This document shows positions 1 through 5,150 of a DNA stretch of 5,200 nucleotides, in pieces. The position numbers were made by a program, and so were the translations under genes. Source of the stretch: Micrococcales bacterium. Lineage in GTDB: Bacteria > Actinomycetota > Actinomycetes > Actinomycetales > Microbacteriaceae. The notes below the pieces were generated by a model. The model was not told where the DNA came from. It searched no databases and saw only the letters and a program-made list of their open reading frames with translations. The stretch spans positions 1 through 5,200 of the forward strand of contig CANFPR010000075.1 in assembly GCA_947448975.1 (NCBI GenBank), written 5' to 3'. Position 1 is the first letter of the stretch. Each line of letters starts with the position of its first letter.

Positions 1-33
1 AAGCTACTTCGCTTCATAAGGCAACTATTCTAA
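1..33 (+). CDS. 3' end of an upstream gene (partial, unidentified)
   Basis: The 37 bases before the first complete gene probably hold the end of an upstream coding region. All three frames close here: frame 1 ends KLLRFIRQLF at a TAA (31-33), frame 2 ends SYFAS at a TAA (17-19), and frame 3 ends at a TGA (39-41) overlapping the next start as GTGA. I favour frame 1 because the basic/hydrophobic ending looks like a real C-terminus and the spacing to the next gene would be only 4 bases. DUF4956 genes often follow a VTC-domain polyphosphate polymerase gene, so that is a reasonable guess for its identity, but ten residues cannot prove it. The frame choice is also uncertain. Confidence 0.3.
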   Translation, partial: KLLRFIRQLF

Positions 34-37
34 CTTT

Positions 38-613
38 GTGACTTCAATCGATTACGTACCTTTCTTTCTGAGCCTAATTCTCGACCTACTGTCGGTGGGC
101 CTTCTTGCCTACGTCTTTTACTTTCGACGACACAAGAACCGCGACATGTTCGTTGCGATCTCGATCATCAACGTCACACTCTTTGCCCTCGCAGGTGCCC
201 TAGCCTCGTTTACGCTTTCGCTCGGAGTTGGTTTTGCACTCTTCGCGGTTATCTCGATCATTCGACTTCGATCAGACGAAGCCGGCTGGGTTGAAATGGC
301 TTATCTATTGGTGAGCCTCTCTGTTGGTTTGATTCTGGGTCTGCCCGGCTATTCGCTCTTCGAAAAGTGCATCTACGCAAGCATGCTGGTCTTGGCCATG
401 TTCATCATCGACCACCCGACGCTTCTCATCAAACGTCGCGTGCGCAAGGTGAGCCTCACCATCGACGGCGTCAACCTCGACGAAGCCGCCCTCAAGGTGG
501 CTGTCGAAGAGTTGGTTGGCCGCTCGGTAGACGAGGTAACCGTAAAGTCTGTTGCGCTAACCCCGCCGTCAACCAAGGTTGAAATTCGTTACACCGATAA
601 GGCTCAAAAGTAG
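38..613 (+). CDS. DUF4956 domain-containing membrane protein
   Basis: This 191-residue integral membrane protein is predicted to sit in the cytoplasmic membrane. Hydrophobic segments lie near residues 7-28, 37-57, 60-76, 84-104 and 110-128. The short signature IRLRSDE (75-81), followed by a helix rich in G and L, and IDHPTLL (124-130) are characteristic of the actinobacterial DUF4956 family. The C-terminal part (about 136-187) is soluble, alternates strand and helix (KVSLTIDG, then DEAALKVAVEELVG, then VTVKSVAL and TKVEIRYTD) and is likely cytoplasmic. The GTG at 38 is the first possible start after an in-frame TAA at 17-19; only a weak AAGG lies upstream, so translation is probably coupled to the preceding gene. 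DUF4956 has no proven biochemical role. Family members are often encoded beside VTC polyphosphate polymerases and CotH-like proteins, which suggests a polyphosphate or envelope connection. Family assignment is good; function is unknown. Confidence 0.85.
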   Translation: MTSIDYVPFFLSLILDLLSVGLLAYVFYFRRHKNRDMFVAISIINVTLFALAGALASFTLSLGVGFALFAVISIIRLRSDEAGWVEMAYLLVSLSVGLILGLPGYSLFEKCIYASMLVLAMFIIDHPTLLIKRRVRKVSLTIDGVNLDEAALKVAVEELVGRSVDEVTVKSVALTPPSTKVEIRYTDKAQK

Positions 614-615
614 CC

Positions 616-1155
616 ATGGGCAAGCCGAGCTACCGTTACGAGCAAACCCCGCACGCCGAGGCTCGCAAGTCGCAGCATCCCGCCGAGGTTAAAGCCGCCG
701 CAAAGGTAAAGCTCAACGACGCTATTGGCCTCGGCATTACCAAGCGAGTTGGCACCATGTGGGCCGCCTACATCTTCTTTGCGCTCACTCTGATCAGCCT
801 CCCCGCGGCGCTCAGTTCGGGCAACACCCTCATTATTGTGAGCTGGATTGCGCAAACATTTTTGCAGCTGGTGCTGCTGCCAATCATTATTGTTGGCCAA
901 AACCTGCAGGCAAAAGAGTCTGAGAAGCGCGCCATTGCAACCTACGAAGACGCCGGTGCCATTCTCGATGAATCCCTCGAGATTCAGTCTCACCTCACCG
1001 ACCAAGACCAGGCGCTTAGCCACCTGATTGATCGCATGGAGGCTCTCGAGAAGATCATCGCTAAGCAGGCCGACGCTAAACCGGCCGGTGCAAAATCGGT
1101 GTCGGCCAAAAAGCCTGCGAGCTTTAAGCCTGCGGCTAAGAAGCCTGCCAAGTAA
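616..1155 (+). CDS. Two-helix membrane protein, DUF1003-like, with lysine-rich C-terminal tail
   Basis: The protein has 179 residues and begins 2 bases after the preceding stop, so the two are almost certainly co-transcribed and coupled. It has a polar, basic N-terminus (1-45), two transmembrane helices (about 48-66 and 72-95), a charged helix after the motif IIIVGQNLQAKESEKRA (90-106), a probable coiled coil (about 113-150, with the heptad-like run SHLIDRMEALEKIIAKQ) and a tail of A, K and P (151-179). The sequence around GTMWAAYIFFALTLISLPAAL and QTFLQLVLLPIIIVGQ belongs to a widespread conserved hypothetical family. Its layout, two helices followed by a QNxQ motif and a coiled coil, resembles DUF1003 proteins, but I am not sure it falls in that Pfam family. 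No catalytic residues are apparent. The basic tail might contact nucleic acid, polyphosphate or membrane phosphate groups; that is inference. The ATG at 616 lacks a strong Shine-Dalgarno. Confidence 0.8.
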   Translation: MGKPSYRYEQTPHAEARKSQHPAEVKAAAKVKLNDAIGLGITKRVGTMWAAYIFFALTLISLPAALSSGNTLIIVSWIAQTFLQLVLLPIIIVGQNLQAKESEKRAIATYEDAGAILDESLEIQSHLTDQDQALSHLIDRMEALEKIIAKQADAKPAGAKSVSAKKPASFKPAAKKPAK

Positions 1156-1161
1156 AAATCT

Positions 1162-1854
1162 ATGCGCCTCGTCATTGCTCGTTGCACGGTTGACTACGCC
1201 GGCCGTCTAACCGCACACCTGCCGATCGCCAATCGCCTACTCATGCTCAAGGGCGACGGCTCGGTGCTGGTGCATAGCGACACCGGCTCATACAAACCAC
1301 TCAACTGGATGAACCCACCGTGCACCGTCTCGGTGCACGAGCCCGACGAAGAGCAGGCCGCAGCCGGAGTGGTTGAAGTGTGGCGAGTTTCGCAGGCTAA
1401 GACCGCCGACATCCTGTTTATTTCTATTCACGAAGTGATCAGCGAGATCGAGCACCACCTGGGCGAAGAGCCTGGGCTGCAAAAAGACGGTGTAGAGGCG
1501 CACCTGCAAGAGTTACTCGCCGAGCAGCTACAGGTTTTCGAAGAGGGGGCAACCCTCATTCGCCGCGAGTATTTCACCGCGATTGGCCCGGTCGACATTC
1601 TTTGCAAGGATGCCTCTGGCCAAACCGTCGCCATCGAAATCAAGCGCCGCGGCGAAATCGACGGCGTCGAGCAACTCACCCGCTACCTCGATCTACTAAA
1701 TCGCGACCCGCACCTAGCCCCCGTGCGCGGAGTCTTTGCTGCGCAAGAGATCAAACCTCAGGCGCGCACCTTGGCCGAAGACCGTGGCATCGAATGTCTC
1801 GTTCTCGACTACGACCACCTGCGCGGTCTCGAAACTCATCACCGCCTCTTCTAG
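1162..1854 (+). CDS. nucS: Endonuclease NucS (EndoMS), mismatch-specific
   Basis: NucS is the mismatch-specific double-strand endonuclease that stands in for MutS/MutL in most actinobacteria; it cuts both strands at mispairs such as G:T, G:G and T:T and acts with the replication clamp. The 230-residue length is usual. The N-terminal DNA-binding/dimerisation domain (1 to about 105) starts with the typical [21 protein letters not shown]. The C-terminal nuclease domain carries the RecB-like active site: E112 in EAHLQELL, D145 in GPVDIL, E159 and K161 in AIEIKRRG, then Q171 in EQLTRY. These match, shifted by one, the catalytic D144/E158/K160 known from mycobacterial and corynebacterial enzymes. 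The protein ends HHRLF, consistent with the C-terminal clamp-binding motif described for the Corynebacterium enzyme. The gene follows the membrane-protein gene by 6 bases and is the last in its operon; no terminator is evident after it. All key residues are present, so it should be active. Confidence 0.97.
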   Translation: MRLVIARCTVDYAGRLTAHLPIANRLLMLKGDGSVLVHSDTGSYKPLNWMNPPCTVSVHEPDEEQAAAGVVEVWRVSQAKTADILFISIHEVISEIEHHLGEEPGLQKDGVEAHLQELLAEQLQVFEEGATLIRREYFTAIGPVDILCKDASGQTVAIEIKRRGEIDGVEQLTRYLDLLNRDPHLAPVRGVFAAQEIKPQARTLAEDRGIECLVLDYDHLRGLETHHRLF

Positions 1855-1940
1855 GTCGCTGAGCAGCTAGCGGTTTCGGCTGTGAACACTGCTGCCGCTG
1901 CTGCAACCCAAAGGCCCATGCCCCAGTCATCCCAGTGTTT

Positions 1941-1968
1941 TGTTTACCTTGCAAAATGTTCGTAAACA
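1941..1968. promoter_or_regulatory. Perfect 7-bp inverted repeat, candidate operator upstream of the DUF1737 gene
   Basis: TGTTTAC (1941-1947) and GTAAACA (1962-1968) are exact reverse complements separated by 14 bases, 38 bases before the start codon. The right arm also sits in a smaller dyad, TGTT (1957-1960) with AACA (1965-1968). A possible -35 (TTGCAA, 1949-1954) lies between the arms and a possible -10 (TAGGCG, 1970-1975) just after them, although the 15-base spacing and final G are not ideal. The geometry fits a dimeric repressor covering a promoter. The regulator is unknown, and chance cannot be excluded in this AT-richer stretch. Confidence 0.4.
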
Positions 1969-2006
1969 GTAGGCGACAAAAAGGTTACATCTGGGAAACT
2001 TGAAAC

Positions 2007-2447
2007 ATGAGCACACCAACTAAGCCAGCCGCCGCAAAGGCCGCTGCAAAACCTGCCGTAAAGGCAACTGCCCCTAAGGCTGCTGCAAAGCCAGCCGTAA
2101 AGCGCGCACCAGCAAAGCCAGCAGCTAAGCCTGCCGCCAAGCCGGCTGCGAAGGTAGCCACCAAGGTTGCTGCAAAGCCAGCAGTTAAGGCTGCACCGGC
2201 CAAGCCTGCAACCAAGGTTGCCGTCAAGGTCACGGCCGCAAAGCCAGTGATCACCACCGACAAGAGCTACAAGATTCTTACCGGCCCAGACGACCCGAAC
2301 TTCTGCCAGAAGGTACGTGACCACCTAGACGCCGGTTACGAGCTTTACGGTTCGCCAACCATGACCACCAAGGGTTCGCAGGTTTACCTGGGCCAGGCAG
2401 TCATTTTCAAGAAGGCAATCAAGGCCAAGAAGAAGGGCAAGAAGTAG
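2007..2447 (+). CDS. DUF1737 domain protein with histone-like AKP-rich N-terminal tail
   Basis: This 146-residue, very basic protein has two distinct parts. Residues 1-80 are a low-complexity tail made almost wholly of A, K, P and V in repeats such as KPAAK, KPAVK and AKPA, like the tails of histone H1 and of actinobacterial HU proteins. Residues 86-136 form a DUF1737 domain, recognised by YKILTGPDD, FCQKV, GYELYGSPT and VYLGQAVI. A second lysine cluster, KAKKKGKK, closes the protein. DUF1737 proteins are usually little more than the domain itself (about 60-70 residues) and have no established function, so the tail is the notable addition. The ATG is preceded by a GGGAAA Shine-Dalgarno-like stretch (1993-1998). 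The gene is monocistronic, with its own upstream region and a strong terminator. A role in binding DNA, RNA or another polyanion is inferred from composition only. Confidence 0.93.
   Translation: MSTPTKPAAAKAAAKPAVKATAPKAAAKPAVKRAPAKPAAKPAAKPAAKVATKVAAKPAVKAAPAKPATKVAVKVTAAKPVITTDKSYKILTGPDDPNFCQKVRDHLDAGYELYGSPTMTTKGSQVYLGQAVIFKKAIKAKKKGKK
2013..2258 (+). repeat. Low-complexity coding repeat (A/K/P/V codons)
   Basis: The tail-encoding part of the DUF1737 gene is built of imperfect short repeats. The 15-mer TGCTGCAAAGCCAGC occurs at 2081-2095 and 2168-2182, and ACCAAGGTTGC occurs at 2160-2170 and 2211-2221. Alanine codons vary between copies (GCC, GCT, GCA, GCG), which suggests selection on the protein composition rather than a recent DNA duplication. 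Such arrays can change length between strains by slippage or recombination. The absence of stop codons on the opposite strand here is a by-product of the codon composition. Confidence 0.7.
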
Positions 2448-2485
2448 TCTCAACTACTCTGCTTCGCACTTCGCAAGCGATTTGC

Positions 2486-2521
2486 AAGAATCCCACCCCC
2501 TATCGGGTGGGATTCTTTTTT
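2486..2521 (+). terminator. Strong intrinsic terminator of the DUF1737 gene
   Basis: A perfect 13-bp stem (2486-2498 with 2505-2517, containing AATCCCACCC and GGGTGGGATT) closes a 6-base loop (CCTATC) and runs into six T residues (2516-2521). It lies 38 bases after the stop codon, so it ends the DUF1737 transcript and isolates the next gene. The left arm begins with AAG rather than a long A run, so function in the opposite direction would be weaker. Confidence 0.93.
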
Positions 2522-2523
2522 GC

Positions 2524-2556
2524 CTGTGGAAAAACTTATTTAGAAGTTATCCACAG
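2524..2556. promoter_or_regulatory. Two inverted DnaA-box-like sites in a long imperfect palindrome
   Basis: TTATCCACA (2547-2555, plus strand) is a perfect match to the classical DnaA-box consensus. TGTGGAAAA (2525-2533) reads TTTTCCACA on the minus strand, one change from consensus. They face each other within an imperfect palindrome: the left arm CTGTGGAAAAACTT (2524-2537) pairs with AAGTTATCCACAG (2544-2556) except for one A/T position and one extra A, around the loop ATTTAG. An AT-rich run continues to about 2567. No dnaA or dnaN gene is nearby and only two boxes are present, so this is more likely a DnaA-titrating or regulatory site for the next gene than the chromosomal origin. Binding is inferred from the motif alone. 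Confidence 0.5.
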
Positions 2557-2663
2557 ATTTATTTTTGGGTCACACAAATCTTTTCAAGCACGGCATTATT
2601 TCTACTACCAACGACTTGCTCGAGACTTTCGGGTGAGTTTTGAAAGTAGGAAAGGTCTATAAA

Positions 2664-2673
2664 GAAAGGTGGG
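2664..2673 (+). promoter_or_regulatory. Shine-Dalgarno that decides the start of the acidic protein
   Basis: GAAAGGTGGG (2664-2673) closely follows the anti-SD complement AGAAAGGAGGTG. It ends 7 bases before the GTG at 2681. The other in-frame GTG, at 2669, lies inside this element and would have no ribosome site of its own, so 2681 is the preferred start. Confidence 0.65.
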
Positions 2674-2680
2674 CGGTGCT

Positions 2681-3028
2681 GTGAACGCAGATGCTCTCGT
2701 AATAGCAGTAATCAGAATCAACTCGACTTCAACCAACATTCAGGGTGAAGGCGGCCAGACCGAAGCTTCGGCTTTGCAGCTGGTTGGGGCCAAGTCTCGC
2801 TTGGCTCACGCAATCGACAACGCTCGGGCGCACTCGGAGGCAGATGTCGTAGTTGTGCTCAGCGACAGCCAAGAGGTGCTTGCCGAAGCAAGTGCCAACC
2901 TGGCAGTCAACCGCTTCGTCGAAAGCTCCGTAAGCAACGACGACGCAATCGCTGAGCTGGCCGACTCCGACGAAACCTTCATTGACGAAGATCAAGAAGT
3001 CGAGTTTGTATGGTTTGAGCTCGATTAA
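2681..3028 (+). CDS. Hypothetical small acidic protein (unrecognised family)
   Basis: From the GTG at 2681 this encodes 115 residues; an in-frame GTG at 2669 would add four (MGGA). I do not recognise the family. There is no signal peptide or membrane segment. The pattern suggests a small alpha/beta fold: strand DALVIAVIRI (4-13), a polar G/Q/S/T-rich loop (14-30), helix (about 31-51), strand ADVVVVLSD (54-62), helix EVLAEASANLAV (65-76), a variable acidic part, and a final strand EVEFVWFELD (106-115). The C-terminal third is strongly acidic (about 81-115, with DSDETFIDEDQEVE), the opposite of the basic protein upstream. The gene stands alone between a strong terminator and a convergent gene, so it has its own promoter somewhere in 2523-2680, a region that also holds the DnaA-box palindrome. 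Codon use resembles its neighbours, so it is probably a native gene rather than a recent arrival. Function is unknown. Confidence 0.82.
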   Translation: MNADALVIAVIRINSTSTNIQGEGGQTEASALQLVGAKSRLAHAIDNARAHSEADVVVVLSDSQEVLAEASANLAVNRFVESSVSNDDAIAELADSDETFIDEDQEVEFVWFELD

Positions 3029-3041
3029 CTTCGAAGCTCAT

Positions 3042-3072
3042 GGTTCGGTTCATCCCCAAGAAAAGCCGAACC
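3042..3072. terminator. Weak hairpin between convergent genes, possible terminator
   Basis: GGTTCGG (3042-3048) pairs with CCGAACC (3066-3072) across a 17-base loop, between the stops of the acidic-protein gene (3028) and the transporter gene (3083). There is no T run after the stem on the plus strand, and a competing CCCC/GGGG pairing (3054-3057 with 3073-3076) exists. It could block read-through in either direction but is not a standard intrinsic terminator. Confidence 0.35.
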
Positions 3073-3082
3073 GGGGTTGTCG

Positions 3083-3958
3083 CTAGTTGTGTTGTCTGCT
3101 CGCAAAATACGAGCCCACAGCCACTAGTGGCAACCCCACAGCCATGCCCACGGTAAAAGGCTCGCTGCCAAAGGCAACGCCGATCAAAATGGCAACAGCG
3201 GTGTTTGCGTAGGTAATCAGTGTGCTGCGGCTGTAGCTCACCTCGCGAATGAGTGCGAAGAACAGCACGAACGCCAGAGCCGAACAAACCGCACCAAGAA
3301 TCGCTAGCGAAACCCACGACTCAACTGTCGGCATCGTTACTCCAGGGGCAAGCGGGTTGAGTGCGGCCGGCACCGCATAAACCAGAGCCGAGAAAGCCAT
3401 TGAGAGCGACAAGATTCCAACCATCTCAACATTCGGGGCCGTCTTAGAAGCAATCGCGGGGGCAACTGCATAACCCAGTGCAGCCAAAATCATGGCGCCA
3501 ACCCAAACCACTTCGAGGTTCTGGGTGAGGGCATCGATGCCCACCAGCAGAATGATGCCGGCAAAGCCAAACACCAGACCCATCACATTCTTTGGGTGAG
3601 CCGCGGTCTTATCGCCCAGGTAGAAGTAGCCGATGGCCATTGCAAAGAATGGAACGGTTGCCACCAAGAGACCGGCGAGGCCAGAGTTGATGTGCCCGTT
3701 TTCTGAAGAGTTGATCAACCACCAGGGGCCAATCATTTCGAAGGTTGCGAAAGCTAAAACGGTCTTCCACTTCTTGAGTGCCGGCAGAAACGCCTTGCGT
3801 CTGAGAGCAATCGGCACCAACACCAGTGCGCCAATCGCGGTGCGCACAAAAATGATCGTTGGAACACTGAAATCTTGAACGGCAATCTTGATGAAAAAGT
3901 AGGGGATACCCCACACAATTCCGCAGGCCAAAAATAGTAGGAAACCTTTACGCGACAT
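3083..3958 (-). CDS. EamA/DMT-family transporter
   Basis: This is a 291-residue inner-membrane permease of the drug/metabolite transporter superfamily. It has about ten hydrophobic helices in two homologous EamA halves, roughly residues 5-139 and 150-286. The first half opens with the typical FLACGIVWGIPYFFIKIA and has FVRTAIGALVLVPIA. The second ends with the family hallmark YANTAVAILIGVAFGSEPFT (250-269), the counterpart of the conserved 'lNPvvavllgvlllgEplt' stretch. EamA proteins export or import amino acids, nucleobases and other small metabolites; the substrate cannot be read from the sequence, although the divergent threonine aldolase hints at amino-acid traffic. I start it at the ATG at 3958 (MSRKGFLLFL). 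The open frame runs on to 4309, but that part lies antisense to the aldolase gene and lacks family features. No Shine-Dalgarno precedes the ATG; a TAGGCT -10 just 7 bases upstream suggests a leaderless mRNA. Confidence 0.95.
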   Translation of the reverse strand: MSRKGFLLFLACGIVWGIPYFFIKIAVQDFSVPTIIFVRTAIGALVLVPIALRRKAFLPALKKWKTVLAFATFEMIGPWWLINSSENGHINSGLAGLLVATVPFFAMAIGYFYLGDKTAAHPKNVMGLVFGFAGIILLVGIDALTQNLEVVWVGAMILAALGYAVAPAIASKTAPNVEMVGILSLSMAFSALVYAVPAALNPLAPGVTMPTVESWVSLAILGAVCSALAFVLFFALIREVSYSRSTLITYANTAVAILIGVAFGSEPFTVGMAVGLPLVAVGSYFASRQHN

Positions 3959-3965
3959 GAGAGTT

Positions 3966-4014
3966 AGCCTAACCCGAGGGCTCAACGAACTTGCCGAGCC
4001 GAGGTTGTTAGGCT
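3966..4014. promoter_or_regulatory. Divergent promoter region with mirrored TAGGCT -10 elements
   Basis: AGCCTAAC (3966-3973) and GTTAGGCT (4007-4014) are a perfect 8-bp inverted repeat. A second pair, GGCTC (3979-3983) and GAGCC (3996-4000), is nested inside. In each direction the order reads GAGCC, 5 or 6 bases, then GTTAGGCT. TAGGCT is a common actinobacterial -10 hexamer: the minus copy would start transcription at about the A of the transporter ATG (3958), and the plus copy at about 4021, ahead of the aldolase Shine-Dalgarno. No good -35 is visible on either side. The symmetry may also serve a dimeric regulator controlling both genes. Confidence 0.55.
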
Positions 4015-4036
4015 GAAACCAAACGAGGAGGATGAC

Positions 4037-5071
4037 ATGCGCGAAATTTGGCGCGGATTCGCAAGCGATAACTACGCGGGTGTGCATCCCGAAATTCTCG
4101 AAGCCATAGTGGCGGTCAACGAAGGCCACGAAATTGCCTACGGCGACGACCCAATAACCGCTCGCCTGGGCGAACTGTTCAAGCGTGAATTCGGTGAGCA
4201 CGCACAGGTCTTTCCGGTGTTCAATGGCACCGGCGCCAACGTGGTTGCCCTTCAGGCTTGCCTCGAACGTTGGGAAGCGGTTATCTGCGCCGAGTCGGCT
4301 CACATTCACGCCGACGAGGGCGGTGCACCCGAAAAGATGGGCGGCATCAAACTCTGGACCATTCCAACCGCCGACGGCAAACTAACGCCAGAACTCGTTG
4401 CCACCGTCATGCACGACATTGGCTTTGTGCACCGCGCACAGCCGGGTGCCATCTCGATCACCAACACCACCGAGATGGGTACCGTTTACGCCGCCGCCGA
4501 AATCAAAGCGCTCGCCGACTACGCCCATTCCAACAACCTGCTGTTGCACCTCGATGGCGCACGACTTTCCAACGCGGCAGCCGCCCTCGGCATGACTTTT
4601 AGGCAGTTCACCACCGACGTCGGCGTCGACATCGTCTCGTTTGGCGGCACCAAGATCGGCGCGCTCGCCGCCGAGGCCGTGCTCGTTCTAAACCCTGCGC
4701 TCACCGAAGCGATTCCTTACCTTCGCAAGACATCGATGCAACTTTCATCGAAGATGCGCTTTGTAAGCGCGCAGTTGATCGCGCTAATCGGCGGCGATCT
4801 CTGGAAGCGCAATGGCGAACACGCCAATGGCATGGCGAAGCGACTCGAAGCCGGGTTGCTGGCACTGGGTGTGCACATTCCAAACCCAACGCAGGCAAAC
4901 GCGGTTTTCCCCATTTTCACCAACGAACAGACTGCCCAGCTGCAACAGGTATCGCGCTTTTATGTGTGGAACCACGCAACCGGCCAGGTGCGCTTGATGT
5001 GCTCTTGGGACACCACCGAAGCCGACGTCGATAACTTCTTGTCAGCGGCTTCGAAAATTTTGTCGGCGTAA
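4037..5071 (+). CDS. ltaE: Low-specificity L-threonine aldolase
   Basis: This PLP-dependent, fold-type I enzyme cleaves L-threonine or L-allo-threonine to glycine and acetaldehyde in the cytoplasm, feeding glycine and one-carbon metabolism. The 344-residue length is normal. Recognisable parts, in order, are the N-terminal FASDNYAGVHPEIL (8-21), the phosphate-gripping FNGTGANV (62-69), the PLP-stacking histidine in ESAHIH (H90), NTTEMGTVY (143-151), HLDGAR with D173 contacting the pyridine nitrogen and R176 following, the Schiff-base lysine K206 in SFGGTKIGA, and a C-terminal arginine in VRLMCSWDT (R319) that should bind the substrate carboxylate. All key residues are present. The start is clear: GAGGAGG (4025-4031) lies 5 bases before the ATG. 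It is divergent from the EamA transporter gene with a shared symmetric promoter region. Substrate stereospecificity (L, L-allo or low) cannot be read from the sequence. Confidence 0.95.
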   Translation: MREIWRGFASDNYAGVHPEILEAIVAVNEGHEIAYGDDPITARLGELFKREFGEHAQVFPVFNGTGANVVALQACLERWEAVICAESAHIHADEGGAPEKMGGIKLWTIPTADGKLTPELVATVMHDIGFVHRAQPGAISITNTTEMGTVYAAAEIKALADYAHSNNLLLHLDGARLSNAAAALGMTFRQFTTDVGVDIVSFGGTKIGALAAEAVLVLNPALTEAIPYLRKTSMQLSSKMRFVSAQLIALIGGDLWKRNGEHANGMAKRLEAGLLALGVHIPNPTQANAVFPIFTNEQTAQLQQVSRFYVWNHATGQVRLMCSWDTTEADVDNFLSAASKILSA

Positions 5072-5089
5072 ACTGGAATAAAAGTAAAG

Positions 5090-5110
5090 AGCCACTTGAT
5101 AGAAGTGGTT
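5090..5110. other. Small hairpin after the threonine aldolase gene
   Basis: CCACTT (5092-5097) and AAGTGG (5103-5108) form a perfect 6-bp stem with loop GATAG, extendable by a G-T and an A-T pair to 8 bp. It lies 18 bases after the aldolase stop and 40 bases before the next start. There is no T run downstream on the plus strand, so it is a poor intrinsic terminator; it could be a weak terminator, an operator dyad or a leader structure for the following gene. Confidence 0.35.
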
Positions 5111-5150
5111 AGTACGTTCAACGGCTTCACGCCAAAACCCGAAGGTTCAA

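Noticed and set aside
1851..1919. A 22-residue minus-strand open frame beginning MGLWVAAAAAVF and ending inside the nucS stop region
   Set aside because: It is hydrophobic at its start like a tiny membrane peptide, but it has no properly spaced Shine-Dalgarno, and the run of alanines simply reflects a GCAGCAGCGGCAGCA tract.
1855..1940. Terminator or small RNA just after nucS
   Set aside because: Only short pairings such as CAGC/GCTG are found, with no stable stem and no T run. The stretch is GCTG-repeat-rich but otherwise featureless.
1944..2324. Two long minus-strand open frames (1944-2324 and 1985-2263) opposite the DUF1737 gene
   Set aside because: They arise because A/K/P/V codons leave few stops on the other strand. 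One is a monotonous A/G/V sequence and the other a W/C/G/L-rich one; neither has a ribosome site or family resemblance.
2524..2668. Chromosomal replication origin
   Set aside because: Only two DnaA-like boxes are present, and neither dnaA, dnaN nor any other replication gene flanks the region. A regulatory or titration site is more likely.
2669..2680. GTG at 2669 as the start of the acidic protein
   Set aside because: It lies inside the Shine-Dalgarno stretch and has no ribosome site itself. A TATAAA at 2658-2663 could make it a leaderless start, but no matching -35 is visible, so 2681 is preferred.
3959..4309. A 117-residue N-terminal extension of the EamA transporter reading frame on the minus strand
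   Set aside because: The extension has no EamA features, lies antisense to the well-supported threonine aldolase gene and crosses its promoter and Shine-Dalgarno. Family proteins begin at about MSRKGFLLFL, which gives the normal 291-residue length.
4258..4602. Alternative-frame arginine- and histidine-rich open frames inside the threonine aldolase gene, and similar ones inside nucS and the DUF4956 gene
   Set aside because: They are shadows of real genes in other frames: rich in R, H, P and S, without ribosome sites or recognisable domains, while the overlapping frame carries a complete family signature.
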